Assembly: GCA_006503475.1 (NCBI GenBank)
Contig: RSEH01000203.1
Location: 24,376 to 88,375 of the forward strand
From: Stentor roeselii
Taxonomy: Eukaryota; Ciliophora; Heterotrichea; Heterotrichida; Stentoridae
Direction: 5' to 3'
DNA length: 64,000 nucleotides
Part shown: in pieces, positions 9,928-20,217 of the stretch
Layout of the letters: every line of letters begins with the position of its first letter
How positions within the stretch are numbered: position 1 is the first letter of the stretch
Notes under the pieces: generated by a model
What the model saw: only the letters and a program-made list of their open reading frames with translations
Databases searched by the model: none
Told to the model about the DNA's origin: nothing
Position numbers and translations under genes: made by a program

Positions 9928-12564
9928 TTAAAACTCATAATCCCAATCTTCAACAGAATCACTCCTATAGTTAACCGAAACCAACTTTTCACAATCTTCA
10001 GTTTTTCTAATAAAATTTTCCAAATCCCTTGACTGATTAATTGATTCTTCAATCTCTTCCGAAAAATCATTAATTTTCGGTATAAACGGAGGTTTCAACT
10101 GTTTCAAAGCCTGTTTTTCCCAATTAAGTCCTAAGAACCAAGTATGTCCTTTAAGAGTATCAACACTGCCTCCAGTCCTAATAGAAGGATTCCTATTCAA
10201 CAACTGTTCAATCAACATCTTACAAGGTGCTCTATTTTCAACCCAACTAGGAAAATTCAGTTCATGATCTAAAATTTTTTCATAAATTGCATAAGGTTCT
10301 TCTTCCTCATCTCCAAAAGGAAGGTACCCAAAAAGAAACTCATAAATCATGATGCCCAAACTCCAATAGTCACAAAGCACTCCATATCCTTTTCCTTCAA
10401 TAATCTCAACAGCCATATAATGAGGAGTCCCAACCATAGAAAAAGTCCTTCCACTGACAATCTTCGATATTCCAAAGTCAATTAATTTCGGGTACCCTTC
10501 AAAGTCAATCACGATATTTTCTGGCTTCAGGTCTCGATAAACAATGCTTTTCGAGTGAATATGTTCTAAAATACTTACAAGGCAAGCAGCGTAAAATTTT
10601 GAGTCAGAATCGCTAAGAATGCCTAAATTTCTAAGGACATCAAACATGTCTTGCCCTGAAACATGTTCTAATAAAAAGTAGATTCTGTTTTGGTCTTTAA
10701 ATGTTTTTACTAATTTCATTATCATGTGATGGTCAAGAAGAAGAAGGACTTTTCGTTCAAGGACAATATTTTTATGGACTGAATAAGCAGAGATTTTTTT
10801 TCTGTTGACTGTTTTTAATGCGAAAAGTGTCTTTCTTTTTTTATGCAGTACAAGGAAAACATTTCCAAAAGTTCCTAATCCGATCATCTTGACAGGGACT
10901 AAATCATTTAGTTTGATTTTCGTGTCTTGAAGCTCGATTCTTCTTAATATCTGAGTTTTTACATTTTCTGAAAAAACAGATAAAAAGTCTTCTTGAGTAA
11001 GACTCCATAATTCGACATCAGTCTTCGTCTTGACTGTTGCAGTTCTGGGACTGTTGAAAAGTAAAGACCTTTCTCCGAAGTAATCAAATTTTATCAGGTT
11101 TCTGACGGGTTTCGACTGTTTGAACACCTCGAGTTCTCCACTTCTGATTATAAAGAAAAAGTCACCGTCTTGGTTCTCTTCGAAGACTGAGATGCCTGGA
11201 GGTAAAAAAATGACTTTCATGTTATTCACAATACTTCGAAGTAAATCGATTTTTAGATTGGACAATAAAGGGATTATCTTCAAGGTTCTTACAATTTCAT
11301 TAATAACACTGATTTCTTTATAATTCCCAGAAATCAACTTTTCAAAATGCTCAATTGAAATCAAACCTAAATCTGAATCATCTGCAGCGATTAGGTCTTC
11401 AGAAAGACATTCTTCACTTTTTTCACAGAAATCTTTAGAAAAAATGCATGAAAACAAAGGAAAGTCCTGTTCACCTATTTTAATAAGTCCTTTCAAGACA
11501 ATAAACAAATTAAAAGCTTTTCCAGTCCCTGCCTTAGCAACGACCTGTCCTGTTTTATATGAATAAACTTTGACCGATTCAGAGATTTCTGTAATTTGAG
11601 AAGAGTTAAGTTTTTTCAAGAACTCATCAGTTTCCAATGCGATTTTTAAAGAATTTCTATAAACAATATGCTGTAATTTACTTCCAAGTGCTTGAGTAAG
11701 TGCATCAGAAGCGATAGACAAGCAAACAACATTAGTAATAGTTTGAACTGTGGCAGTTCGATTTTGCTTATAAAGCAAGGCCTGTTCTCCGAAGTAATCC
11801 CCTTTCGTCATTTCTCTTAACTCATTTCCATTCTTCATGACAGTGACTCTGCCGTCTTTAATAAGATAAAACAATTCACCTGGTTCTCCATCGTTCACAA
11901 TGTTGACTCCTGCTGGGAAGGTCTGGGTGTTCAAGGAATTTAGAAGTAGTTCTTTTTGGTCATTTGTTAATACTTGGAATATTGACACGTTTTCGATAAA
12001 TGATTTGTTTTCTTTGTAGTTTAAACTGTTTATTGAGTAGGCAACGTTCCGGAAGGTGCGACGGTCGATGCTCCAGAAGAAACTTCTTTCAAGGGTCTTG
12101 ATTGTCGCCATTCGAAGGGTTCCGTGAAGAAGGGCAACTTCTCCAAAACTGTCTCCTGGCCTTAGTACTGCTTTTTTTGAGTTGTTCATTATCACTTCGA
12201 CCTTCCCGGAGGAAATAATGAAAAAGTTGTTGCCGACACTGTTTTGTTCGAAAACTATTTCATTTGCTTCGAGGATGTAGTATCTCATCTCGCTTATTAC
12301 TTGTTGGGTTTGCATTTGGTCTAGACTGTTGAATATAAAATGCTTTTTTAATGCGTTTTGGATCTGTTGTAGGTCTTTTTGGGTTTTTTCTCGAGTTTCT
12401 ATTCGGGCTGATGGAGCGTCTCGGACTTCTAAGGATTTTATTCGGTTGTCGACTACTTTTGCTTTGGTTTTTTCTTTTTTTGTTGATGAGTTCCTGCTTT
12501 CACGATTGTTAGGGTTGATTTGAATACTTCCCTGATGGGAGCCTGAATGGGCTACACAACCCAT
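9928..12564 (-). CDS. PKG: cGMP-dependent protein kinase with four cyclic-nucleotide-binding domains
   Basis: This 878-aa protein starts MGC, a likely myristoylation (Gly2) and palmitoylation (Cys3) signal. Four CNB domains follow. Phosphate-binding cassettes are clear at about residues 140-155 (FGEVALL...LRMAT), 258-272 (FGEQALL...NRTAT) and 496-511 (FGERSLL...PRTAT). The third CNB (about 330-420) has lost its cassette and reads FCEKSEECLSEDL. The kinase domain spans about 555-815: GLGTFGNV loop, ALK lysine near 584, YRDLKPEN in place of HRD, DFG at 696-698, and MAVE in place of APE. A PKG/AGC tail (LGLNWEKQALKQLKPPFIP) follows. Four CNBs with a degenerate third is the layout known for apicomplexan PKG, so cGMP activation is likely. 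Confidence 0.93.
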   Translation of the reverse strand: MGCVAHSGSHQGSIQINPNNRESRNSSTKKEKTKAKVVDNRIKSLEVRDAPSARIETREKTQKDLQQIQNALKKHFIFNSLDQMQTQQVISEMRYYILEANEIVFEQNSVGNNFFIISSGKVEVIMNNSKKAVLRPGDSFGEVALLHGTLRMATIKTLERSFFWSIDRRTFRNVAYSINSLNYKENKSFIENVSIFQVLTNDQKELLLNSLNTQTFPAGVNIVNDGEPGELFYLIKDGRVTVMKNGNELREMTKGDYFGEQALLYKQNRTATVQTITNVVCLSIASDALTQALGSKLQHIVYRNSLKIALETDEFLKKLNSSQITEISESVKVYSYKTGQVVAKAGTGKAFNLFIVLKGLIKIGEQDFPLFSCIFSKDFCEKSEECLSEDLIAADDSDLGLISIEHFEKLISGNYKEISVINEIVRTLKIIPLLSNLKIDLLRSIVNNMKVIFLPPGISVFEENQDGDFFFIIRSGELEVFKQSKPVRNLIKFDYFGERSLLFNSPRTATVKTKTDVELWSLTQEDFLSVFSENVKTQILRRIELQDTKIKLNDLVPVKMIGLGTFGNVFLVLHKKRKTLFALKTVNRKKISAYSVHKNIVLERKVLLLLDHHMIMKLVKTFKDQNRIYFLLEHVSGQDMFDVLRNLGILSDSDSKFYAACLVSILEHIHSKSIVYRDLKPENIVIDFEGYPKLIDFGISKIVSGRTFSMVGTPHYMAVEIIEGKGYGVLCDYWSLGIMIYEFLFGYLPFGDEEEEPYAIYEKILDHELNFPSWVENRAPCKMLIEQLLNRNPSIRTGGSVDTLKGHTWFLGLNWEKQALKQLKPPFIPKINDFSEEIEESINQSRDLENFIRKTEDCEKLVSVNYRSDSVEDWDYEF

Positions 12565-12661
12565 TAATTAAAATTCCAAAAAAGTTTGTTTGTCTATCCT
12601 GAGTTTAATTTATTAGAAACTCTTGAGTAATGAAGATTGTTTAGTAAAAACAATTAATTAC

Positions 12662-12856
12662 CTAAGATGAAGAATTTTCGGTGATTTTTTTAACTGCCTG
12701 AGAATACTCCTCGATTAAAACTTGAATATTTCTTTCATGGCAGGAGTTGATGAAATCAAGACATCTCTCGTTAAAAATTTTAAGAAAATCTTGGACTGTG
12801 CATTCAGGATTTGATTGAAGCATATCTTTGATAGTTTGGGCGGCAATACTTTCCAT
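12662..12856 (-). CDS. Small hypothetical protein (64 aa)
   Basis: A short complete frame from ATG to TAG lies 97 bp upstream of the PKG gene on the same strand. The product is soluble and likely helical (starts MESIAAQTIKDMLQS, ends KKITENSSS), with three Cys and no membrane segment. Its amino-acid mix is ordinary and coding-like, unlike random frames in this AT-rich DNA, which supports a real gene. It is too short to assign; it could also be one exon of a larger gene. Confidence 0.5.
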   Translation of the reverse strand: MESIAAQTIKDMLQSNPECTVQDFLKIFNERCLDFINSCHERNIQVLIEEYSQAVKKITENSSS

Positions 12857-13786
12857 TATAACAAATCGATTTAAATTTTAAGATTATAATATGTTGTAAA
12901 TATATTATATTGCTTCAAAGGAAGATTGAAAGTGTATATAATAACAAGGTAAAAACCCTTATTAAGCATTACTTGGTCAATATATATAGAAAGGTTTATG
13001 GATAAACTTTTAAGGATTTTATAGATTATTTAATAGAATATTATAGATTGATTGAAATAGTGTATATGAATATGTTTTTTATTAAAGACAAACTTAAGAA
13101 TTTAACTGATAAACTATATCAATTATGAATAATATGAATTATAATGACAATAAATTATAAATATATATAGTTATTTCATTCTAGAAATCTTTATAAAATT
13201 TTTATAATTATATACAGAAATCTACTAGAGTAAAGTTTCTTTTAATATAGTAAGAGTGATTTAAAAAAGATTTAATAATTAATCTGGTTTCCAATATAAT
13301 AAAATGAATTTTAGTATGATGTACTGAAAGGATCAATAATAATTTTATAAGCTAGATTTAATATATTGAAAGACCAGAACGAGTGATAATTTTGGAAAAA
13401 ATTATCAGTAATAAAACCATTTACCACAGGGATTTCATATTGTGTAAGGCTAGTCTCTAAGGTTCCTAGAAATTCATTTTCAATAATATAAAACCTATCA
13501 TCAAAATAAATAAAGTTATTCAGTGATCATATTTCCTTTCTCTGTTATCAATCAATAACTAATGAAATATGATAATCAAACTAAACTCTTATTATAATAC
13601 TTAGAATTATGTAATTTTCCATAATAAAATCTTGGAGTCTATCAAAAAGGACTTTATACTTAGTAAAACTTAATCCTACAAATATTGTTAAAAATACCAT
13701 CCCCTGAACCGTATAAAAGAAATACAGTTTAATAAAAATTAATTCCATATCCCCTTTTGTAATTTCATAGCCTATATTTAATATAA
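12857..13786. other. AT-rich intergenic region
   Basis: 930 bp with stops in all frames between divergent genes. It has long A/T runs and no visible repeat, RNA gene or protein relic. Confidence 0.65.
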
Positions 13787-14330
13787 ATGGAATCTAGTGA
13801 GAACACTTTTGAAACCTTCTCAACTGAAGACAAATGCAAAGTTCTAAAGAAGGTAATTAATGTTAATATGAACAAGATCAATGATCTTCTTGTAGCTTAC
13901 AATGAAATAGCAATTGATCATAATCAAATCGGGTCTTCTATTAGTGCTTTGGAATTTTTCAACGATGAGCTCGTTTCCAGAGTGAAAAAATTAAAAAAAA
14001 AAGCTGAACTTGAGAAATTGTTGAAGAAAAAGCTCCAAGAAGCGAAGAAGAAACAGGAAGAGGTCAAATTCGATGGAAATTTTGAGAATTTTCAGGAAAG
14101 TATTAAAAGTATACTAAGAGTTTCAAGGAAAAAACAAATTCTATTGATAAAAAAATGACTTCGTAACAGCAAGCATTACGTTTATCGACAATAAAGCTGA
14201 ATCGCTGGAAAAAAGACTAGATGAAAAATTTTAGTCATCGGGAAATAGACTTGATGAGAAAATGAAGTACATGAAAAAAGGATGAAGTCTCTTGAAAATA
14301 CATTTGACCAATATTTTATCAAGCTATTCA
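13787..14330 (+). pseudogene. Truncated coiled-coil gene, possibly taxilin-like
   Basis: An ATG in the context ATATAAATG opens a 123-codon frame (13787-14158) rich in Lys, Glu and Leu, ending LLIKK-TGA. Similar charged sequence continues past the stop in other frames, for example VTASITFIDNKAESLEKRLD at about 14162-14223, then a stop, then NRLDEKMKYMKK. This indicates frameshifts and decay rather than a natural end. The order LEFF-N-DEL..., long Lys/Glu helix, NFENFQESIKSI, ESLEKRLDEKF recalls the taxilin coiled coil, but this is a weak resemblance. No 15-16-nt intron that would repair the frame was found. Confidence 0.45.
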
Positions 14331-15790
14331 ACTCAATCTATATTAAAAACATAGATTATTCTATTTTCATAAATCGTGTTTACTATTTAAATATTTACTA
14401 TTTATTGATTAAAGTAAAACTTTGAACAGACTTAAAACAATCATTAGAATTAAAAGTAATTGAGCAATTTTCAATATTAAATATATTTACTGGATGAAGT
14501 TTATATCTTTGAACAGACTTACAACAAGAATTTCATTATCATTTAGAAATTAAAAGTTTAGTGAATCTATTTAAACTAAATTATCAATTCTATAGGAAAG
14601 GTATCAGATGCTCTATTCTCATGTTAAAATCATATTTTTAAGATGATCTTTAATCAATTTTATATTCAACAGATCTAATTAAACATAATAGAACTTATCT
14701 TAAATTTCTCTCAAAAATGTAAGAATTATATTTTCTAAAATTTAGCTAAATTATGATACAAATTAACACTATGCATTTATTTATATGATTTTCTCTCTTC
14801 GTTAATGTAATATTGATTTTATATAATTCGGTTGTAATTCAAACAGACTTCATCTTAAAGAATCAAGCTCTATACAATATTATTTGGTTTTTTAATATAA
14901 TTTATTTAAATCTACTACATATCTTGTAAATAGGTACCATTTATCTTTTAATAATAATGATAATTATTATAGGAGTAGCACTTGATGACTAACACTGATT
15001 GGCTAAATGTTTAGTTATAAAAACAGCGAAATGGCCCCTAAATAATAAACTTACCGAATAAAAAACGATTTCAAGTCAATCTCAGCATTTCTTATTACTT
15101 TAAGCTCACGATGAAATCGTTAATTATTTACCAGATTAGGTATTTATTCAACCAAAACCTTCCGTAAAAATCCTCAATGGATAACTGAGAAATTCCCAAA
15201 TGACTGATGCCGATTTTTTTTCTAGCTTGAATTTCCTGTAACTTAAGTAAAAAAAACTTTCATTTAAAAAAAAAACAGCAAGATTTCATTGAGCCCTGTA
15301 ATGAAATCAGCTCGGAAAACACTTTTCACAAACTCTTTGAATCGATTAAAGTTATCCTCTTCTATAATACTATTATCAAATATTTATTTGATTTTCACTA
15401 TTTATCTTAAAAGTGAGAAAATATCCGCACCTAAAATACTTTTCGAAACAATTGGTAAATCTCAAGACTCCATCAAAAATCAGTACCCTAAAAAAACCAT
15501 CATCTTATACCTAAATAAGTTCTCAAGACAATATCCTTCCTTACCCTTCTCAATCCATCCCAAACCATCCTATTTCCTAATTAATCCAATTCTTTCATCA
15601 AAAAGCTCAACACCAAAAAAAAACCCCCAAAATTCATAAAAAATCTAAAAAATTTTCACATCCTCAACTTAACCTCACCAAATCCAAAACTCTAATAAAA
15701 CTCATTAAACCAATCCACAAATCAACCATCCTAAAACCAAAAAACTTCCTAAACCAATCCAAGCACATTCCCCTCTTAGATAAAAATCAA
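14331..15790. other. Intergenic region, right part depleted in G on plus strand
   Basis: About 1.46 kb without a credible gene. The left 950 bp is plain AT-rich DNA. From about 15420 to 15790 the plus strand is strongly C/A-rich and nearly free of G, which keeps a frame open at 15301-15639. That frame encodes a low-complexity Pro/Ser/Lys/Ile product and I do not accept it. The C/A tract leads into the ANKRD13 gene. Confidence 0.6.
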
Positions 15791-17308
15791 ATGAAAAACT
15801 ATTCTTTTGCATCAAGTAGCGACTCAGCGAACTGGGACTGGACAATGGACGAGTTCGCAAACTCAGAAAAGAATTCATCGCCATCATCACCAAGTCCATC
15901 TCCCACAAAAGAACTATGCGACACCCGTTTATACGAGACTTTAAAAGTGCGTCCATCAAATTCAATAAGCTACTCAAAAGACCTTCAAGAAATAATATCC
16001 TGTCAAAACTATTACCTGCACTACTTAGTCCTTCACAGTCAAGTAGCCTTAATCTCTCAATTTCTCCACTTAACGCCTTTAAACCTCGACGAAATTCTGA
16101 ACTTCAAAGACCATCACGGCAACTCCCCGTTATTCTTGGCAGTTAAACTTTGTTCTTCTTCTCGTGAATCTTTATCAATAGTTCGAATGCTTTTAGAAAA
16201 CGGTGCAGATGTCAGCGCAAAAGACTCAAACGGCTGGACAATGATTGACGAGGCGGTTTGTCAAAAAAACAGAGAACTTGTGTCAGTTCTTTTTGAGTTT
16301 CTGTATATTAAGAGACTTCTTTCTTGGGAAAAGAGTCGAGTCACGGCGCAGTCTTTTCTTTCAGCACTTCCAGATTTTTTCGTGGAGATTAAATGGGAGT
16401 TCAGTTCTAACGTTATTCCTTTGGTATCGAAAATAGGCCCTCATGATATCTGTAAACTTTGGAAAGTTGGGTCGAAGCTTCGCTTCGACAGTACTTTAGT
16501 GGGGTGGAAGAATCTTAGAAGTAAAAGAAGGAATATTTCTGTTATTTTTGATGAGGAGCTGTTTATCGTTAACCATAGCAAACAGATGGTTGTCAACCCT
16601 TTGGAAGAACTGGACCATGAAGAGACCAATGAAGTCATCAACGATATCATGAGCTCTGAACCGGTTCAAGGAAATTTGTCACTTCTTGGACATAATATTT
16701 CAGAGGAAAAGAACTGGAGAGGACTTCACAACAGTAAAATCATTGGAAATTGGAAAGCTTTTAAATATAGAATTTCTTTCAGGACTCATGTCGCTGTTGT
16801 GAAGAAGTCAAAAAAATCTGAAAGTTTTCAAGATTATTTCAAGGGTGTTAAAGGAAATATGCCGAAACCAAGCTTTACTCGGAAAAAAACAAGAAAAATA
16901 CCTGAAGTCCCTCCAAGAACGAAAAGTGTTGGAGATCAAACTGTTGTGAATGTGAAAAATAACACCCTGTATTGTTGGGTCTGTTATGATTTTCCTTTAA
17001 AGTTAGAAGAACTTCTCTCTGTTCTCGAAGTACTGAAAAATGCGAATAAGTCTTTAGATAAACTTTTCGATTTCTTGGTAAATGAAGGCATCGCGACACT
17101 ATTACCTGAAAATTCATTTCCAATTAAATTCGAAATCCCAGTGGCACTTGGAATAAGAGCAAAACTCACTTTTTTAAACTTTTCATTACTAGACAACGAG
17201 TCACAACTCTTTGAAATCCCGAGTTACAATCGGGTCTCACGAAGAGTAGGTCAAAAAACTCTAACATCTCCAAAGAAAAGACTGTTATTTACTAACCTTG
17301 TAGCATAA
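15791..17308 (+). CDS. ANKRD13: ANKRD13-family ankyrin and GPCR-chaperone-domain protein
   Basis: This 505-aa protein has a low-complexity Ser-rich N-terminus (1-45), then two or three ankyrin repeats at about 75-170 (DHHGNSPLFLAVK, LLENGADVSAKDSNGWTMID). The region at about 195-280 matches the ANKRD13/GPCR-chaperone domain: EIKWEFSSNVIPLVSKI, CKLWKVGSKLRFDSTLVGW, RRNISVIF. The C-terminal part also follows the family: FPLKLEELLSVLEVL and FPIKFEIPVALGIRAKLTF. Family members bind ubiquitin and act in endocytic sorting or as ER chaperones. No UIM motif is obvious at the C-terminus here, so ubiquitin binding is uncertain. Its stop is 16 bp from the stop of the convergent TTLL gene. Confidence 0.88.
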   Translation: MKNYSFASSSDSANWDWTMDEFANSEKNSSPSSPSPSPTKELCDTRLYETLKVRPSNSISYSKDLQEIISCQNYYLHYLVLHSQVALISQFLHLTPLNLDEILNFKDHHGNSPLFLAVKLCSSSRESLSIVRMLLENGADVSAKDSNGWTMIDEAVCQKNRELVSVLFEFLYIKRLLSWEKSRVTAQSFLSALPDFFVEIKWEFSSNVIPLVSKIGPHDICKLWKVGSKLRFDSTLVGWKNLRSKRRNISVIFDEELFIVNHSKQMVVNPLEELDHEETNEVINDIMSSEPVQGNLSLLGHNISEEKNWRGLHNSKIIGNWKAFKYRISFRTHVAVVKKSKKSESFQDYFKGVKGNMPKPSFTRKKTRKIPEVPPRTKSVGDQTVVNVKNNTLYCWVCYDFPLKLEELLSVLEVLKNANKSLDKLFDFLVNEGIATLLPENSFPIKFEIPVALGIRAKLTFLNFSLLDNESQLFEIPSYNRVSRRVGQKTLTSPKKRLLFTNLVA

Positions 17309-17324
17309 TTTTTCGAGTTTGACA

Positions 17325-18788
17325 TTATTTATTCACCTTTTGAATGAAAACCTGTAAAACAGTCCTCACTTTTTCTTTACCTTCCTTCGGCTCCAGGCTT
17401 TTTTTTCGAGGTAAAACGTCTTCAGCCGGTATTTGTTTTCGTCGAGCTGAAACAGGCCTGGTTTCTTTTTTTCTGTTTTTAGTTCCAGTGAAAACATGCC
17501 AGTTCTGAGCGGAGGCTTGAATGAACTTTTGGTAATAAGAGTCACTTTCGCCAGGGTATATTTTGATAAATCCGGTTTTTACTCTTTTTTCATGTTTTTC
17601 TCGAAGGACTAAAGCGTCTTTTTTAGCTGCTTTTCGCTCTTCACTGGTTTCTTTCCAGCTTCTTGAAGATGTTGCTCTTAACTCGCAGATACTTTTACAT
17701 TGGTTTTCTTGGACTTTTAAGCCTTTTGATGTGATGTTCATGATTTTTATCGCTTGGAGAATTACTTTATGCTTGATTTCTTGGTCTAAGGCACTGTCGG
17801 TTGTGAAACTTGGAGAATGGTTTACTTCTAAAAGCCAGGGCTTTAACTTGGAGTCGAGGATTATGTCGAAGCCTAGAACTTCGAAGCACATTGAGTTGGT
17901 TACGTCGAATGGTTGGCAACTTCGGTAAATGTGAGCTAGGTTTGGTTGGACTGTACAAAGACATTTAATAACAATATCACAAATTTTATCCCAAAGTTCA
18001 ACAACATTAAATCCTTGTTCTTCAAGTTTCTAAATTTTTTTTACAATTAAAACACTGCTTAGTCTTCTTTTATGTGCAACATGTTCGTCCTTTGCTTCTT
18101 CATTCTGAATAAATCCAGGGTTGTTCTTGTTTATTGCATAATTAGTCAGATGGATGTAAGCCTGATCCAAGTTTTTTTTACGAGGAGGCTGGTAAGGTTC
18201 AGTCGCGAATCGAGCCAGGCCTTCTTCATGAATAAAAATACGGAGAGGGTCGCATCCGGCTATCAGGACGTAAATGCGAAAGTCGAATTTTAGACCGTCT
18301 ATTAAAAAAGGCTTTGTTAAGTATTGTTGGGCTATGTAATGGTCAGTCTCTTGAAGGTCTTCTGGCTTTTTTACTAGGTAGATTCCTTTACCTTGTGATG
18401 AAGCTTCTGGCTTTACTATGAAGGTCTTGGACTTGTTCTTAGATAAAACAGAGACGAAATCAGTGAGTTCAACAGGTAGAACCCATGTAAGAGGATAAAA
18501 ATCATAATCCACAGGATAAAGTTTGCGCAGTTTATTCAAATTAAGCGCCATGCAGTTCTTCCTAGCCAATTGAAACATTCCCGGAAAATGATTGATTTTT
18601 TGTGTGATCCTCATTTTAGAGAGTCTCTCAGAAGATACCGCTGAGTCAGTCCACAAGAGATCCCATTTCTCTTCATCATCTTCAGTCAAGTTCCACCCTA
18701 AATGACATGCGACTTCCTTAACAACCTCATACTGAGTATGAGCAACATTTAAAGTGATTTTTTCAGTCTTTTTCCCCTTTTTCTTCAT
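17325..18788 (-). CDS. TTLL: Tubulin-tyrosine-ligase-like polyglutamylase, two exons
   Basis: The gene is in two exons (18788-18045 and 18029-17325) joined by removing a 15-nt intron; the spliced product is about 482 aa. ATP-grasp/TTLL motifs are in order: WDLLWTDSAVS, QKINHFPGM, KNCMALNL, FIVKPEASSQGKGIYLV (nucleotide loop), KFDFRIYVLI, YIHLTNYAIN and, in exon 2, LLEVNHSPSF, which carries the metal-binding Glu and Asn. This is closest in style to TTLL4/6/13-type glutamylases that modify tubulin tails in cilia and cortical microtubules. The C-terminal 110 residues are basic and probably bind microtubules. I chose the ATG at 18788 (MKKKGKKTEK); the codon 30 nt further upstream is TTG. It starts 22 bp after the CDPK stop. 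Confidence 0.92.
18030..18044 (-). other. 15-nt intron in the TTLL gene
   Basis: On the minus strand the sequence GTAAAAAAAATTTAG interrupts the TTLL frame with an in-frame TAG. Removing exactly these 15 nt joins ...SSVLI to KLEEQGFN... and restores one continuous TTLL domain in which exon 2 supplies the essential LEVNHSPSF motif. The length and GT...AG ends are those of heterotrich introns. Confidence 0.9.
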
Positions 18789-18810
18789 ATTCAAATTATG
18801 ATACCTTAAA

Positions 18811-20217
18811 TTACTCAAAAATCATCTCTTTAAACTCATCAAAGCCAATCACCTGAAAATTCGAAATTTCCTTAAAAATCTTCTCAGCCTCTACGATTTC
18901 GATTTTTTTGCCTAAAAGTCCAACAGAATCAACAAAAGCTTTTAATTCAATGAAACCTTTTCTATCTCTATCAAAAAACTCGAACCCAAGTCTTAAAAGT
19001 GACTCTTCAACCTCTTGTAAACTGATTAAACAACTGATAAACTCGGAAAAGTAAAGTTTTCCCTTTTGACGAATTCCAGATGATTCCATTAATTCGCTTA
19101 CTTCATGTTGGGAAAATTCTATTCCACAGTCTTCGAAAGTGTCACATATTTCTACTGCGCTTATGACACCTTTTAAGTTTCGGTCAAACCCGCTGAAACT
19201 TTTTCTTTCTTCTGTGATTATTTCGAATGGCATGTATCGGATCACTGCTGATTTGAAACACTTCTGCATGAAGGTCTTTGAACTGTAGGTTTTTAAATGT
19301 GGTAAGATGGAGAAGGTAAATGTTAGGCTTCGGGGAATTGAAAAAATTGCTGGATGCATCAATGCTTCGCTAGCGCTCAGCCTGTCGTGAGTGTTTAGGC
19401 AAAGAAGTCGAGTGACCAGATGTCTAGCTTCCTCATTAACCGACTGCCAAGAGTTTTTCAGCATAACATAAGCCCCAGTTTCAATCTTTTTAAACACCTC
19501 ATTCACATTGATCCCATAAAAAGGTATATCTCCCGACAAGAGTATAAAAAGAATAACACCAACACTCCACATATCACACTTCGAGTCATAATTTCCCTTA
19601 AGCACCTCAGGAGCGATATAAAAAGGCGTCCCAACAGTCGAGTGAAGTTTTTCAAACTTATTCGAAAACTTATTACTGAGTCCAAAATCAACCAATTTTA
19701 AGTCTTCCGGTGCTTTTCCAGATCCAAACAAGAAATTTTCAGGTTTCAAATCGCGATGGACAATCCCGATTTGGTGAATATGATTCACAGCCATTAAAAT
19801 GCTTCGAGTGAACAAAAGTGCAGTAGTCTCTTCTAAAGACCCTACTTTTGGAAGGGCCTGGACTAGTTCTCCTCCTGAAAGAAATTCCATTACAATGTGA
19901 ATGCTTTCCTCGTCTTCAAAGGTCTCAAAGCACTTTATTATGTTTGGATGGTCCAGGGTCAGCATTATTTCGATTTCTGACTTTAAACGCTTCGCAGAAG
20001 AAGTGATTTTTTTTTTTGGGATTGTTTTTATCGCAACTGTTTCTTTTGGATGAGATTGGTTTGATCCTCGCTTTACTGTTCCGAAGGTACCTTGACCGAT
20101 TGTTTTGCCAAATTTGTAAACTGAGTGAACGGATATTGATGAGGAGGCTTTTTCTACAAGCTTTTGCTTTACTGTCAGTTTTACGGGGTCTTTTGGGTTT
20201 TTAGTGCAGTTTCCCAT
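18811..20217 (-). CDS. Calcium-dependent protein kinase (CDPK) with degenerate EF-hands
   Basis: This 468-aa protein starts MGNCTK (myristoylation/palmitoylation signal). The kinase domain at about 33-295 is intact: GQGTFGTV, AIKTI lysine, HRDLKPENFL, DFG, GTPFYIAPEVL. The C-terminal regulatory part has four EF-hand-like segments, but most have lost calcium ligands: DRNLKGVISAVE keeps part of a loop, SGIRQKGKLYFSEF lacks position-1 Asp, DRDRKGFIELKA ends with Ala instead of Glu, and SNFQVIGFDEF has no loop. Calcium control is therefore probably weak or altered. It is one of three CDPK-type genes in 7 kb. TTLL follows 22 bp downstream on the same strand. Confidence 0.9.
   Translation of the reverse strand: MGNCTKNPKDPVKLTVKQKLVEKASSSISVHSVYKFGKTIGQGTFGTVKRGSNQSHPKETVAIKTIPKKKITSSAKRLKSEIEIMLTLDHPNIIKCFETFEDEESIHIVMEFLSGGELVQALPKVGSLEETTALLFTRSILMAVNHIHQIGIVHRDLKPENFLFGSGKAPEDLKLVDFGLSNKFSNKFEKLHSTVGTPFYIAPEVLKGNYDSKCDMWSVGVILFILLSGDIPFYGINVNEVFKKIETGAYVMLKNSWQSVNEEARHLVTRLLCLNTHDRLSASEALMHPAIFSIPRSLTFTFSILPHLKTYSSKTFMQKCFKSAVIRYMPFEIITEERKSFSGFDRNLKGVISAVEICDTFEDCGIEFSQHEVSELMESSGIRQKGKLYFSEFISCLISLQEVEESLLRLGFEFFDRDRKGFIELKAFVDSVGLLGKKIEIVEAEKIFKEISNFQVIGFDEFKEMIFE

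Noticed and set aside
15301-15639. Open frame of about 112 codons upstream of ANKRD13
   Set aside because: It lies in a C/A-rich tract nearly lacking G, which removes stop codons. The product is low-complexity (Ile, Lys, Ser, Pro) without domain.
18789-18818. Longer TTLL N-terminus
   Set aside because: It would begin at TTG and overlap the CDPK stop. The ATG at 18788 is a normal start.
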